Origin: Laspinema sp963821735
GTDB lineage: Bacteria > Cyanobacteriota > Cyanobacteriia > Cyanobacteriales > Laspinemataceae
Assembly: GCA_963821735.1 (NCBI GenBank)
Contig: CAWGFK010000011.1
Span: 124,001 to 188,000 of the forward strand
DNA: 64,000 nt
Reading direction: 5' to 3'
A program made the translations under genes and the position numbers. Positions 18,140 to 26,103 of the stretch are shown piece by piece. Numbering within the stretch: position 1 is the stretch's first letter; each line of letters opens with the position of its first letter. Below the pieces are notes generated by a model. The model searched no databases and was not told the origin of the DNA. It saw only the letters and a list, made by a program, of their open reading frames with translations.

Positions 18140-18607
18140 TTATTTTCCTAGCTGATGTTGCCAAGGTCTAGCCCATTTAGGAATCTTGGGGTCTTCGTCA
18201 TTCTGGTACTGTTGCGCCCATGCCAACGCTTCTTGCATTTTTTGAATTTCCCGTTGAATTCTTGCTTGGGCTTCAGGGGGTAAATTGGGGAAATGTTCGT
18301 CCCATGCGCTCATATGCTCCCTACATTTTTGCCCGTGAAGAGTAGGATTGTCTTCAATCGGCGACTTGGGAGGATTCCCGACTCCGCCTTCAAATTGTTC
18401 CTTCATTACCATGAAAGCGCAACTGCCATCTCCGTACTTTGCATTTTTGCGGTATAACTGATTTATAATTCTCTGAGCGTCATCTACCCACATCGCCTGT
18501 TCACGGGGAAAGCGAGTCTCTGGGTTTTCAATCAGTCTAGCATATGGAGTTGTTGCACTCGTTCTCAGCTTTCGGAGATTTCGGTCTTTCTTATTCTGGG
18601 GAGTCAT
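18140..18607 (-). CDS. Unknown protein heading a three-gene cassette
   Basis: The protein has 155 residues, basic at the N-terminus (KKDRNLRKLRTS) and helical at the C-terminus (EAQARIQREIQKMQEALAWA). The centre has KYGDGSCAFMVMKEQ and HGQKCREHMSAWDEHFPNL, with Cys/His/Asp residues that could form an active site. I recognise no family. Tight spacing to the pentapeptide and HEAT genes shows an operon. A toxin-domain-plus-immunity arrangement is one possibility but is not demonstrated. Confidence 0.6.
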   Translation of the reverse strand: MTPQNKKDRNLRKLRTSATTPYARLIENPETRFPREQAMWVDDAQRIINQLYRKNAKYGDGSCAFMVMKEQFEGGVGNPPKSPIEDNPTLHGQKCREHMSAWDEHFPNLPPEAQARIQREIQKMQEALAWAQQYQNDEDPKIPKWARPWQHQLGK

Positions 18608-18739
18608 GTCACCTTACTAAGCGTTCTGTTCGTATCATCCTCCTTTCAATCACCATTTCCAACCCCTATCGCTATTTTCAATCATTCCTGTAGCCTTGGT
18701 ATGGGGCCAGGGTCGATGAAGGGATACCTAAAAAAACAC

Positions 18740-21316
18740 TTACTTCGTCGTCATCGTATGGACGCCATCCCAGTCCTCTGGCGGTGGCATTTTAATATAA
18801 TCTTGCGCTCTTTGAATGTGAATTTTTACCGCTTGGTCTTCGGGGTAAATTGCGCCTGCGGATTGAAAAAGGGTAATCGATTCTAAGAACTTTCTGGAGA
18901 TATATGCGGCACGTCCGGCGCTATAAAAGTCTAAGAATTTCTGTTTTTCGGCATCTAGGGGAGTCTGCCGATCGCCAATTAATTCATAAATCCCCACTGC
19001 CTGATTTTTCCCCTTCACCCGAATCTTATCTAACTCCCTAACCCATATCCGATCGCTACAGAGTTGATAAGTAAATTCGCTAATAATAATATCACATTTA
19101 TATTCCTTGGTCACGCTTTCTAACCGCGCACTTAAATTCACCCCATCCCCTATCACGGTATAATCCATCCGCTTTTGACTGCCAATATTTCCGGACACTA
19201 CTTCCCCGGAACTAATCCCAATGCCGATGCGAATGGTATGCTCTTTTTGATGACGATTAAATTCATCTAAACGCCGACGCATATCTAAGGCCGATTGCAC
19301 CGCCTTCCAAGCATGGTCTTTCAGGGGTAATGGTGCACCAAATACTGCCATTAACGCATCCCCAATAAATTTATCCAACGTTCCATCGCAGTTAAAAACT
19401 GCTTCTACCATTGTCTCGAAATAGTTATTTAAAAGCGAGACGACTTCTGCCGCTTCTAGGTTTTCCGTCAGGGTTGTATAACCGCGAATATCCGAGAATA
19501 AAATCGTCACTTCTTTGCGTTCCCCCACCATTAAGGCATCTTCCCCTAATGCCATCACTCGTTCTGCCACCCCAGGGGTCATGTAGCGATACATGGTGGT
19601 TTTCATCCGTTTTTCGCGACTGATATCTTCCAACACCACTAACCCACCCCGGACTCCCCCTTCTGGGTTGGTTAAAGGATTCACCGTGAGGTTGAGACTG
19701 CGTTCGATTTCTTTAACTTGACTTTTGGGGTATTTTATGGCATTTTCCCCCGTTTCATTCCACGCGATATAAGACTCAGGATTGTGGCGATCGCCTATCA
19801 CCAAAATCGCACTTTCCATATTCGTTTCATCCAATTTAACTAACCCAATGGTTAGACTTTGTTCCGGGACAAAATGCCTTGCTGCATTTTGTAACGCATC
19901 CTGTAAGCGAAATCTCAGATTGTCAATCGGGACCACTTCCCAAACATAACGGCCTTGTAACTTTTGCTGCCACAACAGCAGTTTTTGCTTATTTTCCCGC
20001 TGGATCTGAAACTGGCGATCGCTCTGGTTGCGGTCATCCTTCTGAATCGGACATCCCAGCAACTCTAACGCCGCCTCATTAATCGTGACAATTTTCCCGT
20101 CCATATTGGTGGAAATCACCGCATCGGAAAGGCTTTCTAAAATATCCTTTTGATATTGCTTCTCCAGCAACACACTCTCAAACAATTGCGCGTTTTGCAA
20201 GGCAATTCCCGCCTGAGCATTAAAAGCGCGCAAAAACGCTTCATCGGAAGAATTAAAACTCCCTTTATGTTTATTAATCAGTTGCGTCACCCCGATTAAC
20301 TCCCCCGACGCATTATAAACCGGCATACAAAGAATCGTAGCGGTTTGATAACCCGTTTTTCGGTCCGTCGTCGGGTCAAATCGGGGGTCAAGATAGGCAT
20401 CATGAATATTCAGAGTTTGACCCGTGGAGGCAACATAACCGGCAATGCCACGATTGGCCGGAATCCGGATTTCCACCATTGTTTTGCCATCTGCTTTGGC
20501 GACTTTCGTCCAGAGTTCGTCAGTTTCCTTGCTGAGTAAAAATAAGGTACTGCGATCGGCCTGCATTAAATCCTTGGCGCGGTCCATCACAGCGCGTAAC
20601 GTCGTTTCTAGGTCCAGACTTTGACCTAAAGTCGTCGTTGCTTCCAGTAACGCACTAACCCCGCGTTGATTTCTCGCCGCCACATAAAAAGACTGACAAC
20701 TTTCTAAAATAATCGCGATCGAAGAAGCAAACCCGGCAAATTGAAGCTGATCCTCGCGATCAAAGGGAACCTCAGCCATTTTGTTGAGGACCTGAACCAC
20801 CGCGACTACGCGATCGGTGTCTTTGCTGCTAAAAATCGGTTCACAGAGCAGATTTCGCGGGTCACATCCCGGGGGTTCGTCTACTTCCGGTTGAAATAAA
20901 GGATGATTGCGAACATCGGCAATATTGACACTTTCTCCATTGCAGGCAACATGACCGAGAATGCCGATATGGATGGGTAATCGGATTTCGGTACTTTTCC
21001 CGGTTTCATCTTGGCTAATTTTTGACCAAAGTTGCTCTTTTTCTTGGTCAATTAAAAAAATAGTCGTCTTTTCTGCTTGGAGGATTTGACTAATTTTGAG
21101 GGTGAAGGCATCGAGGAGTTGTTCTAACAGAATTTCGAGCGCTTCATTATTAATCAGATCGATCGCCAGCAGACATTGTTGAAATTCTGCCGTAATAAAA
21201 TCAAGGATGCAGACAAATTCGCCAACCTGCATATCCTTGACCCGCCGGGTCAACTCCCCCATGCGACCCACCCGAGTTAAAGCCGCTAGAACGCTACCAG
21301 TGCCTGAAAATGTCAT
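18740..21316 (-). CDS. GAF-GAF-PAS class III adenylate cyclase
   Basis: The 858-residue soluble protein has two GAF domains (about residues 65-210 and 240-380), a PAS region (about 390-565) and a class III cyclase domain (about 600-790). Metal-binding Asp609 lies in ILFSDIRGYTTL and the second Asp in LDKFIGDALMAVFG. The purine-selecting residues are Lys649 (DKFIGD) and Asp724 (VIGDGVNLSARLES), which specify ATP rather than GTP. Asn727 and Arg731 are the transition-state residues. It therefore makes cAMP in response to ligands of the GAF/PAS part. Its C-terminal tail resembles a TPR-like helix pair. Confidence 0.94.
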   Translation of the reverse strand: MTFSGTGSVLAALTRVGRMGELTRRVKDMQVGEFVCILDFITAEFQQCLLAIDLINNEALEILLEQLLDAFTLKISQILQAEKTTIFLIDQEKEQLWSKISQDETGKSTEIRLPIHIGILGHVACNGESVNIADVRNHPLFQPEVDEPPGCDPRNLLCEPIFSSKDTDRVVAVVQVLNKMAEVPFDREDQLQFAGFASSIAIILESCQSFYVAARNQRGVSALLEATTTLGQSLDLETTLRAVMDRAKDLMQADRSTLFLLSKETDELWTKVAKADGKTMVEIRIPANRGIAGYVASTGQTLNIHDAYLDPRFDPTTDRKTGYQTATILCMPVYNASGELIGVTQLINKHKGSFNSSDEAFLRAFNAQAGIALQNAQLFESVLLEKQYQKDILESLSDAVISTNMDGKIVTINEAALELLGCPIQKDDRNQSDRQFQIQRENKQKLLLWQQKLQGRYVWEVVPIDNLRFRLQDALQNAARHFVPEQSLTIGLVKLDETNMESAILVIGDRHNPESYIAWNETGENAIKYPKSQVKEIERSLNLTVNPLTNPEGGVRGGLVVLEDISREKRMKTTMYRYMTPGVAERVMALGEDALMVGERKEVTILFSDIRGYTTLTENLEAAEVVSLLNNYFETMVEAVFNCDGTLDKFIGDALMAVFGAPLPLKDHAWKAVQSALDMRRRLDEFNRHQKEHTIRIGIGISSGEVVSGNIGSQKRMDYTVIGDGVNLSARLESVTKEYKCDIIISEFTYQLCSDRIWVRELDKIRVKGKNQAVGIYELIGDRQTPLDAEKQKFLDFYSAGRAAYISRKFLESITLFQSAGAIYPEDQAVKIHIQRAQDYIKMPPPEDWDGVHTMTTK

Positions 21317-21376
21317 GTTTTATCAACGCTTACCGGCTCAGATTTGCCTGATCTCTATGGTACGCTACCCCTGGGA

Positions 21377-21741
21377 AATGTGGGGAGATTGGGGAGATGG
21401 GGAGGTTGGGGAGGTTGGGGGAGATGGGGGAGATGGGGAGGATGGGGGAGGATGGGGAGGATGTTTGTAGTAACGACTGAAGTCGTTCTCTTATGTTCGT
21501 AGTAACGACTTCAGTCGTTCTCTTTTGTTCGTAGTAACGACTTCAGTCGTTTCCGGCTGAAGCCGTGACACCCACCTTGCGGCTTAAGCGCCTGTGAAGG
21601 AACTGGAGGATCCGGACATGGCTGCGTTACTTGGCTTCAGCCAAGTACGCGGTAACGACTGAAGTCGTTACTACAAACATCTCCCCTATCTCCCCTATCT
21701 CCCCCATCCTCCCCATCCTCCCCCCATCTCCCCCATCCCCA
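21377..21741. repeat. Long palindromic element with GA-rich/TC-rich ends, copy 1
   Basis: The left end is a run of GGGGAGAT/GGGGAGGTT-like units (21377-21462) and the right end their complement (CTCCCC..., 21680-21741). Inside are the palindrome AACGACTGAAGTCGTT with GTTTGTAGT flanks, repeated four times. A unique core around 21550-21650 includes GTGAAGGAACTGGAGGATCC and the hairpin arms ACTTGGC/GCCAAGT. A second copy lies at 63605-63922. The right end abuts the sqdX stop codon. No protein-coding capacity was seen. Confidence 0.85.
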
Positions 21742-22876
21742 TCAGGCAGCCAGAGGCAAACTACCCGACTTTAGGATGGTTTGATAATAGCGCCGGAGTT
21801 GTGCTGTTGCCGCTTGCCATCCCCATTGTTCGGCTTCTTTGCGAGCATTTTGGCGGAGGGATTGGCGTTCGATTTGGTTGGCGAGGAGGCGTTGGGTGGC
21901 GGCGATCGCACCATTCTCCTCATCGGGATCAAACAGGTATCCGTTGACTCCATCGGTGACGATATCCAGAATCCCTCCTCTGGCGGCAGCAACGACGGGA
22001 CAACCGGCTGCCATTGCTTCTAACAGCACTAACCCCAGGGTTTCTGTTCTTGATGGGAAAATAAAGGCATCGGCAGAGGCGAAGGCGCTGGCTAATTCTT
22101 CTCCATGTAAATAGCCGACAAAATGGGTGGGGGTTCCGGCAAAGTGTTGTTCCAGTTGTTGCCGGGTGGGTCCATCACCGACTAAGGCTAATCTGGCATC
22201 GGGAATGGCTTCTAGGACGGGTTTAATGCGATCGATTTCTTTCTCGGCACCGAGTCGTCCCACATACAGCAGCAGGGGACTGTCGGGATTCCCTTGACTG
22301 AGGCGATCGCGCATTTCTCGACTGGCTAAATGAGGTTGAAATAACTCCGTATCCACCCCACGCTGCCACAAATCTACCCGTTCAATGTCATGATTTCGCA
22401 ATTCTTCCACCATTGCCATTGAAGTGCATAGGTTCAATTCCGCTTGATTATGAGCCGCTTTCAGCAGTTCCCAAAGCAGGGGTTCTAGCACACCTAACCC
22501 ATAATGGTGCAAATATTTGGGGAGGTGGGTATGGTAGGAGGCGACTAAGGGAATTTTCAGACTTTTGGCGTAGTAAATTCCCCCGACTCCTAACACAGCA
22601 GGGTTAACCACATGAATTAAATCCGGGTCAAAGGCTTCGAGTTTGCGCCGTAAGAGAGGGAGTGGGAAAGGCTAATTTCAGTTCCGGATAGAGGGGTAAG
22701 GGATACCCAGTAACGCCGTAAACTTCGGCTCCTTTGTATTCAGTAATGCCGTAGTCTGGAGAAAAGACGAGTACGCGATCGCCAGCACGTTGCAGTTGTT
22801 CGACAGTGCGGCAAAGTCGGGTGACAATGCCATCAACTTTGGGATAAAAGGTTTCGGTAAAAAGTGCGATTCTCAT
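21742..22876 (-). CDS. sqdX: Sulfoquinovosyltransferase (sulfolipid synthase), one-base frameshift
   Basis: This GT4-type glycosyltransferase transfers sulfoquinovose from UDP-sulfoquinovose to diacylglycerol to make the thylakoid lipid SQDG. The N-terminal part (22876-22665) reads MRIALFTETFYPKVDGIVTR to ELKLAFPTP. The rest continues in another frame with LLRRKLEAFDPDLIHVVNPA, YHTHLPKYLHHYGL, LYVGRLGAEKEIDR and the nucleotide-binding SRTETLGLVLLEAMAAG. Removing one base from the CCCTCTC stretch near 22662-22668 restores about 377 residues. The neighbour sqdB on the same strand supports SqdX over other GT4 enzymes. Confidence 0.9.
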
Positions 22877-23186
22877 ATCAAATTTTAGTTACACAAGGGT
22901 TTTAGGTCAGCCTATGAGCAACTTCAGCATTTTCAATGGATAAATGATAGTGCGAGTTGATATAGCTGTGTTGACTTGGCCGAGCAGAGGGCTCGTCTGA
23001 GCTCCACCTTTAAGAGATGTAGGCCTTTATAGACTAGCGGTTACCGAACTCCATGAGGTACGAGATGCTAGCTTAATTATTAGGAGTGCGAGAATCTTGC
23101 GCACTACTTTATAGAAAGCGAGCAAGATACTCAGCACTCCAACAAAATTTAGTCTCATAACAGTAATGCCGCTAAACACTCAGGGT
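22877..23186. other. sqdX-sqdB intergenic region with hairpin repeat
   Basis: About 310 bp. A stem-loop at 23083-23140 pairs GGAGTGCGAGAATCTTGC with GCAAGATACTCAGCACTCC (imperfect). Part of it (AGCGAGCAAGAT and CACTCC) recurs at 32946-32968, marking a dispersed repeat. No gene seen. Confidence 0.55.
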
Positions 23187-24338
23187 TTAACGTCGCCAAG
23201 ATACTTTGGGTAGAATCTGGTTTTTGTCGATTCGGGTCTGGTATTTGACGGCGAAATTCAGCAGAGAATCGAGTAGGGAATCAGATAGATAATGGGGTTG
23301 TAACCCTAAATCCAGCAGTTTGGTATTTTTGGCATTGAAATAATGTTCTTCGAGTTCGACTCTGGGGTTTTCCAGGTGGTCAATCTCAATTTTCAGTCCC
23401 ATTGCCATCCCTGCTTGTTGCACCTTCGTTGCCAGTTCACCGATGTTGAATAGTTCGGTAAATTGGTTAAAGACACGGAATTGTCCGGGTTCTGCTGGGT
23501 TGGCGATCGCCAGTTCCATGCAGCGTACCGTGTCCCGAATATCCAAAAATCCTCGGGTTTGTCCGCCTTTGCCATACACCGTCAGGGGATGTCCCACTGC
23601 TGCTTGAATGCAGAAGCGATTGAGTGCCGTCCCAAACACGCCATCGTAATCGAGGCGGTTGATTAGCATCTCATCCATGCCGGTTTCTTCCGTCAGGACC
23701 CCATAAACCACCCCTTGGTTCAAATCCGTGGCACGCAGACCCCAAATTTTGCAAGCAAACTGGATATTGTGACTATCGTGAACCTTACTTAAGTGATAGA
23801 AACTTCCCGGTTGCTTCGGATAGGGGAGGGTATCTTTGCGCCCGTTATGCTCAATGGTGATATAGCCTTCTTCAATATCGATATTTGGCGTGCCATATTC
23901 GCCCATTGTGCCTAACTTCACCAGATGGCAGTCAGGGAAATCTTCCTTCATGGCATAAAGCAGATTCAGAGTTCCCACGACGTTATTCACTTGAGTGAGA
24001 ACCGCATGGTCGCGATCAATCATCGAGAAGGGGGCCGATCGCTGCTCACCAAAGTGAACAATCGTATCCGGTTCAAACTGATGGAGGGCCTTACTTAAGA
24101 AAGCGTAATCAGTGATATCCCCAACGAACAGATCAATAGACTTGCCAGTTAGATCGCGCCAACGCTGCAACCGTTGCTGAATCGGGGCGATCGGTGTTAG
24201 GGTTTCAACGCAAAGTTGTGCATCCCAATGCCGACGCACCAAACTATCTAAAATTGCGACATCGTAACCGTGATTGGATAGGTAAAGCGCAGTTGCCCAA
24301 CCGCAATAGCCGTCACCGCCAATAACCAGGACTCTCAT
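23187..24338 (-). CDS. sqdB: UDP-sulfoquinovose synthase
   Basis: The 383-residue protein starts MRVLVIGGDGYCGWATALYL with the NAD-binding GxxGxxG motif. It makes UDP-sulfoquinovose from UDP-glucose and sulfite. Other signatures: FGEQRSAPFSMIDRDHA, VKLGTMGEYGTPNIDIEEGY (active-site Thr), SFYHLSKVHDSHNI (YxxxK variant HLSK) and VYGVLTEETGMDE. The Met eight residues upstream is rejected because the family begins at MRV. SqdX then uses the product; both lie on the minus strand about 310 bp apart. Confidence 0.97.
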   Translation of the reverse strand: MRVLVIGGDGYCGWATALYLSNHGYDVAILDSLVRRHWDAQLCVETLTPIAPIQQRLQRWRDLTGKSIDLFVGDITDYAFLSKALHQFEPDTIVHFGEQRSAPFSMIDRDHAVLTQVNNVVGTLNLLYAMKEDFPDCHLVKLGTMGEYGTPNIDIEEGYITIEHNGRKDTLPYPKQPGSFYHLSKVHDSHNIQFACKIWGLRATDLNQGVVYGVLTEETGMDEMLINRLDYDGVFGTALNRFCIQAAVGHPLTVYGKGGQTRGFLDIRDTVRCMELAIANPAEPGQFRVFNQFTELFNIGELATKVQQAGMAMGLKIEIDHLENPRVELEEHYFNAKNTKLLDLGLQPHYLSDSLLDSLLNFAVKYQTRIDKNQILPKVSWRR

Positions 24339-24483
24339 AGGTAGATGAATCTTGCTTGCCAATACTCGGTAACTCTACCAGGTTTGTGCCACCTGTGGGA
24401 TATTTCCCCCCAGCGACTTGACAGAATTCCGCAAAAAATCTGCATTAAGGAATACCAGACTACAAAATGCCTCATTTAACTTT

Positions 24484-24536
24484 AGCCCGCAGGCTGAAGC
24501 CTGGGGCTATACGGACGAAGCCTGCCTCCGCAGGCT
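24484..24536 (-). repeat. Dispersed two-hairpin repeat, family A, copy 3
   Basis: It contains AGCCCGCAGGCTGAAGCCT, GGGGCTATACGGACGAAGC and CCTGCCTCCGCAGGCT. It is one of three copies in the 24339-24970 spacer. Confidence 0.8.
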
Positions 24537-24582
24537 AAGACAGAAAAAGGAATACTAGACTAGAAATACCACCTTTAACTTT

Positions 24583-24636
24583 AACCCGCAGGCTGTAGCC
24601 CGGAGGCTATACGGACGAAGCCTGCCTCCGCAGGCT
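24583..24636 (-). repeat. Dispersed two-hairpin repeat, family A, copy 4
   Basis: Near-duplicate of the copy 100 bp away. The flanking words AATAC(C/T)AGACTA and ACCTTTAACTTTA/CATTTAACTTTA are also shared, so the unit with its flank was tandemly duplicated. Confidence 0.8.
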
Positions 24637-24739
24637 ACTCTATAGAATTGACTGGAAAAACCCAGATTTTGGAGAAATTCTACCCCTCATCCCAAATCAG
24701 GTTGTCAACAGTCGGTTTTCTGACATCTTGTGCGCGTTG

Positions 24740-24866
24740 CAACAACCGGCGGGGGTTCAAACCCCCGCCTAACAACTTAAGTCGGTTGAAACCGACTGAA
24801 AATGCTCTTAATATAAGGTTTCTAGTCGGTTTTTAACCGACTTTAGCTATGAGGCGGGGGATTGAT
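24740..24866. repeat. Cluster of other inverted repeats
   Basis: Two nested families: CGGCGGGGG/CCCCCGCC hairpins (24747-24770 and 24850-24873) and AAGTCGGTTGAAACCGACT / AGTCGGTTTTTAACCGACT hairpins (24779-24798 and 24825-24843). Their mirror arrangement makes the whole block a long imperfect palindrome. The spacer 24339-24970 holds no gene. Confidence 0.7.
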
Positions 24867-24912
24867 CCCCCGCCGGAGTTGAGCAGGGTGCAAGATCTCG
24901 GTTTTCTCTCTT

Positions 24913-24966
24913 AGCCTGCGGAGGCAGGCTTTGTCCGTGTAGCCCCAGGCTTCAGCCTGCGGGTTG
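24913..24966 (+). repeat. Dispersed two-hairpin repeat, family A, copy 5
   Basis: First stem AGCCTGCGGAGGCAGGCT; second stem CAGGCTTCAGCCTG with GGC/GCC pairs, where other copies use CCC/GGG. Orientation is opposite to copies 3 and 4. It ends just past the cpcT stop codon. Confidence 0.8.
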
Positions 24967-24970
24967 AGTA

Positions 24971-25567
24971 TCAATTCACAACCACCTCATCCGCAAAACT
25001 CGCTATCCGCTTGTTAAACACAAAAGGACCCGCAACGGAACCCCAAACCATCTCATCAGTCTCGGGGTCCAGTCCGCGATCGTGACTGATAAAGACATTT
25101 TCATCAATTTCAAAGGTGCTATCCAGATAAGTGGTGCGACCCTTGCGAACCACAATGCAATTTTTGCCCGGTTCTACTTCGCCCTTGAAACTGGATCCAG
25201 TCCATTCGGTGATGAAACTGGAACCGGGAATTTTTTCTAGCTTGTCTGGGGTGAGGGATTGCAGGAGCTGGCGATCGCGGGCGGATCCGTAGAAAGAGGC
25301 TTCATCCTGGACTTTGTAGTTTTCGATTTCAATGCGATCGCCCTTCGGCACCAACTTCAACACCCGCACGCGATAGGGCTGATCCAGCATATAATCATAA
25401 GCCTGCTCTAAATAGAGACTGACCCCATCCAGGAACTCATAAGGCAGGGGCCGCATACAGACCCGAATATGGGCAAAAAACGGCGGATTCTCGATCGCCT
25501 GGTCAAAATTGCTAAAATCTGACGCCATCCAACGCGCCAAAGTCAGAATATCAGTGGAATGAGTCAT
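24971..25567 (-). CDS. cpcT: Phycocyanin beta-subunit chromophore lyase CpcT
   Basis: The 198-residue protein is of the CpcT/CpeT family, which attaches phycocyanobilin to the second cysteine (Cys-153/155) of phycocyanin beta. Recognised blocks: MTHSTDILTLARWMASDFSN, PPFFAHIRVCMRPLP, LEQAYDYMLDQPYRVRVLKL, FITEWTGSSFKGEVEPGK, CIVVRKGRTTYLDS and MVWGSVAGPF. The wording is closer to CpcT than to the phycoerythrin enzyme CpeT. Its presence shows that the organism builds phycobilisomes. Confidence 0.94.
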   Translation of the reverse strand: MTHSTDILTLARWMASDFSNFDQAIENPPFFAHIRVCMRPLPYEFLDGVSLYLEQAYDYMLDQPYRVRVLKLVPKGDRIEIENYKVQDEASFYGSARDRQLLQSLTPDKLEKIPGSSFITEWTGSSFKGEVEPGKNCIVVRKGRTTYLDSTFEIDENVFISHDRGLDPETDEMVWGSVAGPFVFNKRIASFADEVVVN

Positions 25568-25659
25568 GGAAATTTTACGTTCTTAGAGTCTGGAGAGTTC
25601 AGCCTATTTTACGACAGCAGCGAAAGTTCCGCGCCACCCCTTCACTCATTCTCCCCAGT

Positions 25660-25725
25660 TCGTAGTAACGCCTTCACTCATTCTCCCCCGTTCAACGTCC
25701 CGACTTCAGTCGTTCTCCCCCCACA
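25660..25725. repeat. Degenerate GTAGTAACGACTTCAGTCGTT-family repeats
   Basis: Decayed copies (GTTCGTAGTAACGCCTTCA, then CCCGACTTCAGTCGTTCTCC) between cpcT and the DUF4926 gene. They belong to the palindrome family also found at 21470, 46441 and 63686. Confidence 0.65.
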
Positions 25726-25772
25726 AATAACCAAACCCACCCCCTTCATAAAAACCCGACCCTATCCCAGAC

Positions 25773-26003
25773 TCACCCAATCGACAGCAAATCATCAGGC
25801 GGTAGAGTCTCAATACTAGAAACTGGAACCGTGACAACGGCGATCGCTTCTCCCCCCCCATTAAACACTTCTAAAATAGCCCCATCTTCGCCCCCAGTCG
25901 GTGAAGGTACATAATCAATTAATGTCGCAATATCCCCCCGATGCAGATTAAATTCCTCCCAATCTTGTGTCAAGGCAATTTCTTGATAAAGTTCAGGTTT
26001 CAT
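25773..26003 (-). CDS. DUF4926 small protein
   Basis: The 76-residue protein starts MKPELYQEIALTQDW. The pattern LHRGDIATLIDYVPSPTGGE, GAILEVFNGGGEAIAVVTVP, SSIETL matches the small beta-barrel-like DUF4926 family of cyanobacteria; its function is not known to me. Twelve upstream in-frame residues are rejected because the family begins at MKxELYQ. It lies about 100 bp past the end of the WD40 gene on the same strand. Confidence 0.8.
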   Translation of the reverse strand: MKPELYQEIALTQDWEEFNLHRGDIATLIDYVPSPTGGEDGAILEVFNGGGEAIAVVTVPVSSIETLPPDDLLSIG

Positions 26004-26103
26004 CCAATTAACTCCTGTTGAGAAATCCCAGCAATTCATTAAAGTTTAGGGTCTATTTTTGGTGTAACAAAACCATCACAATATCAACAGTCACCTAACC
26101 CAC

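Noticed and set aside
22877..23186. Possible tRNA in the sqdX-sqdB spacer
   Set aside because: No T-loop GGTTCGAATCC-like motif and no cloverleaf could be drawn; only the hairpin repeat is supported.
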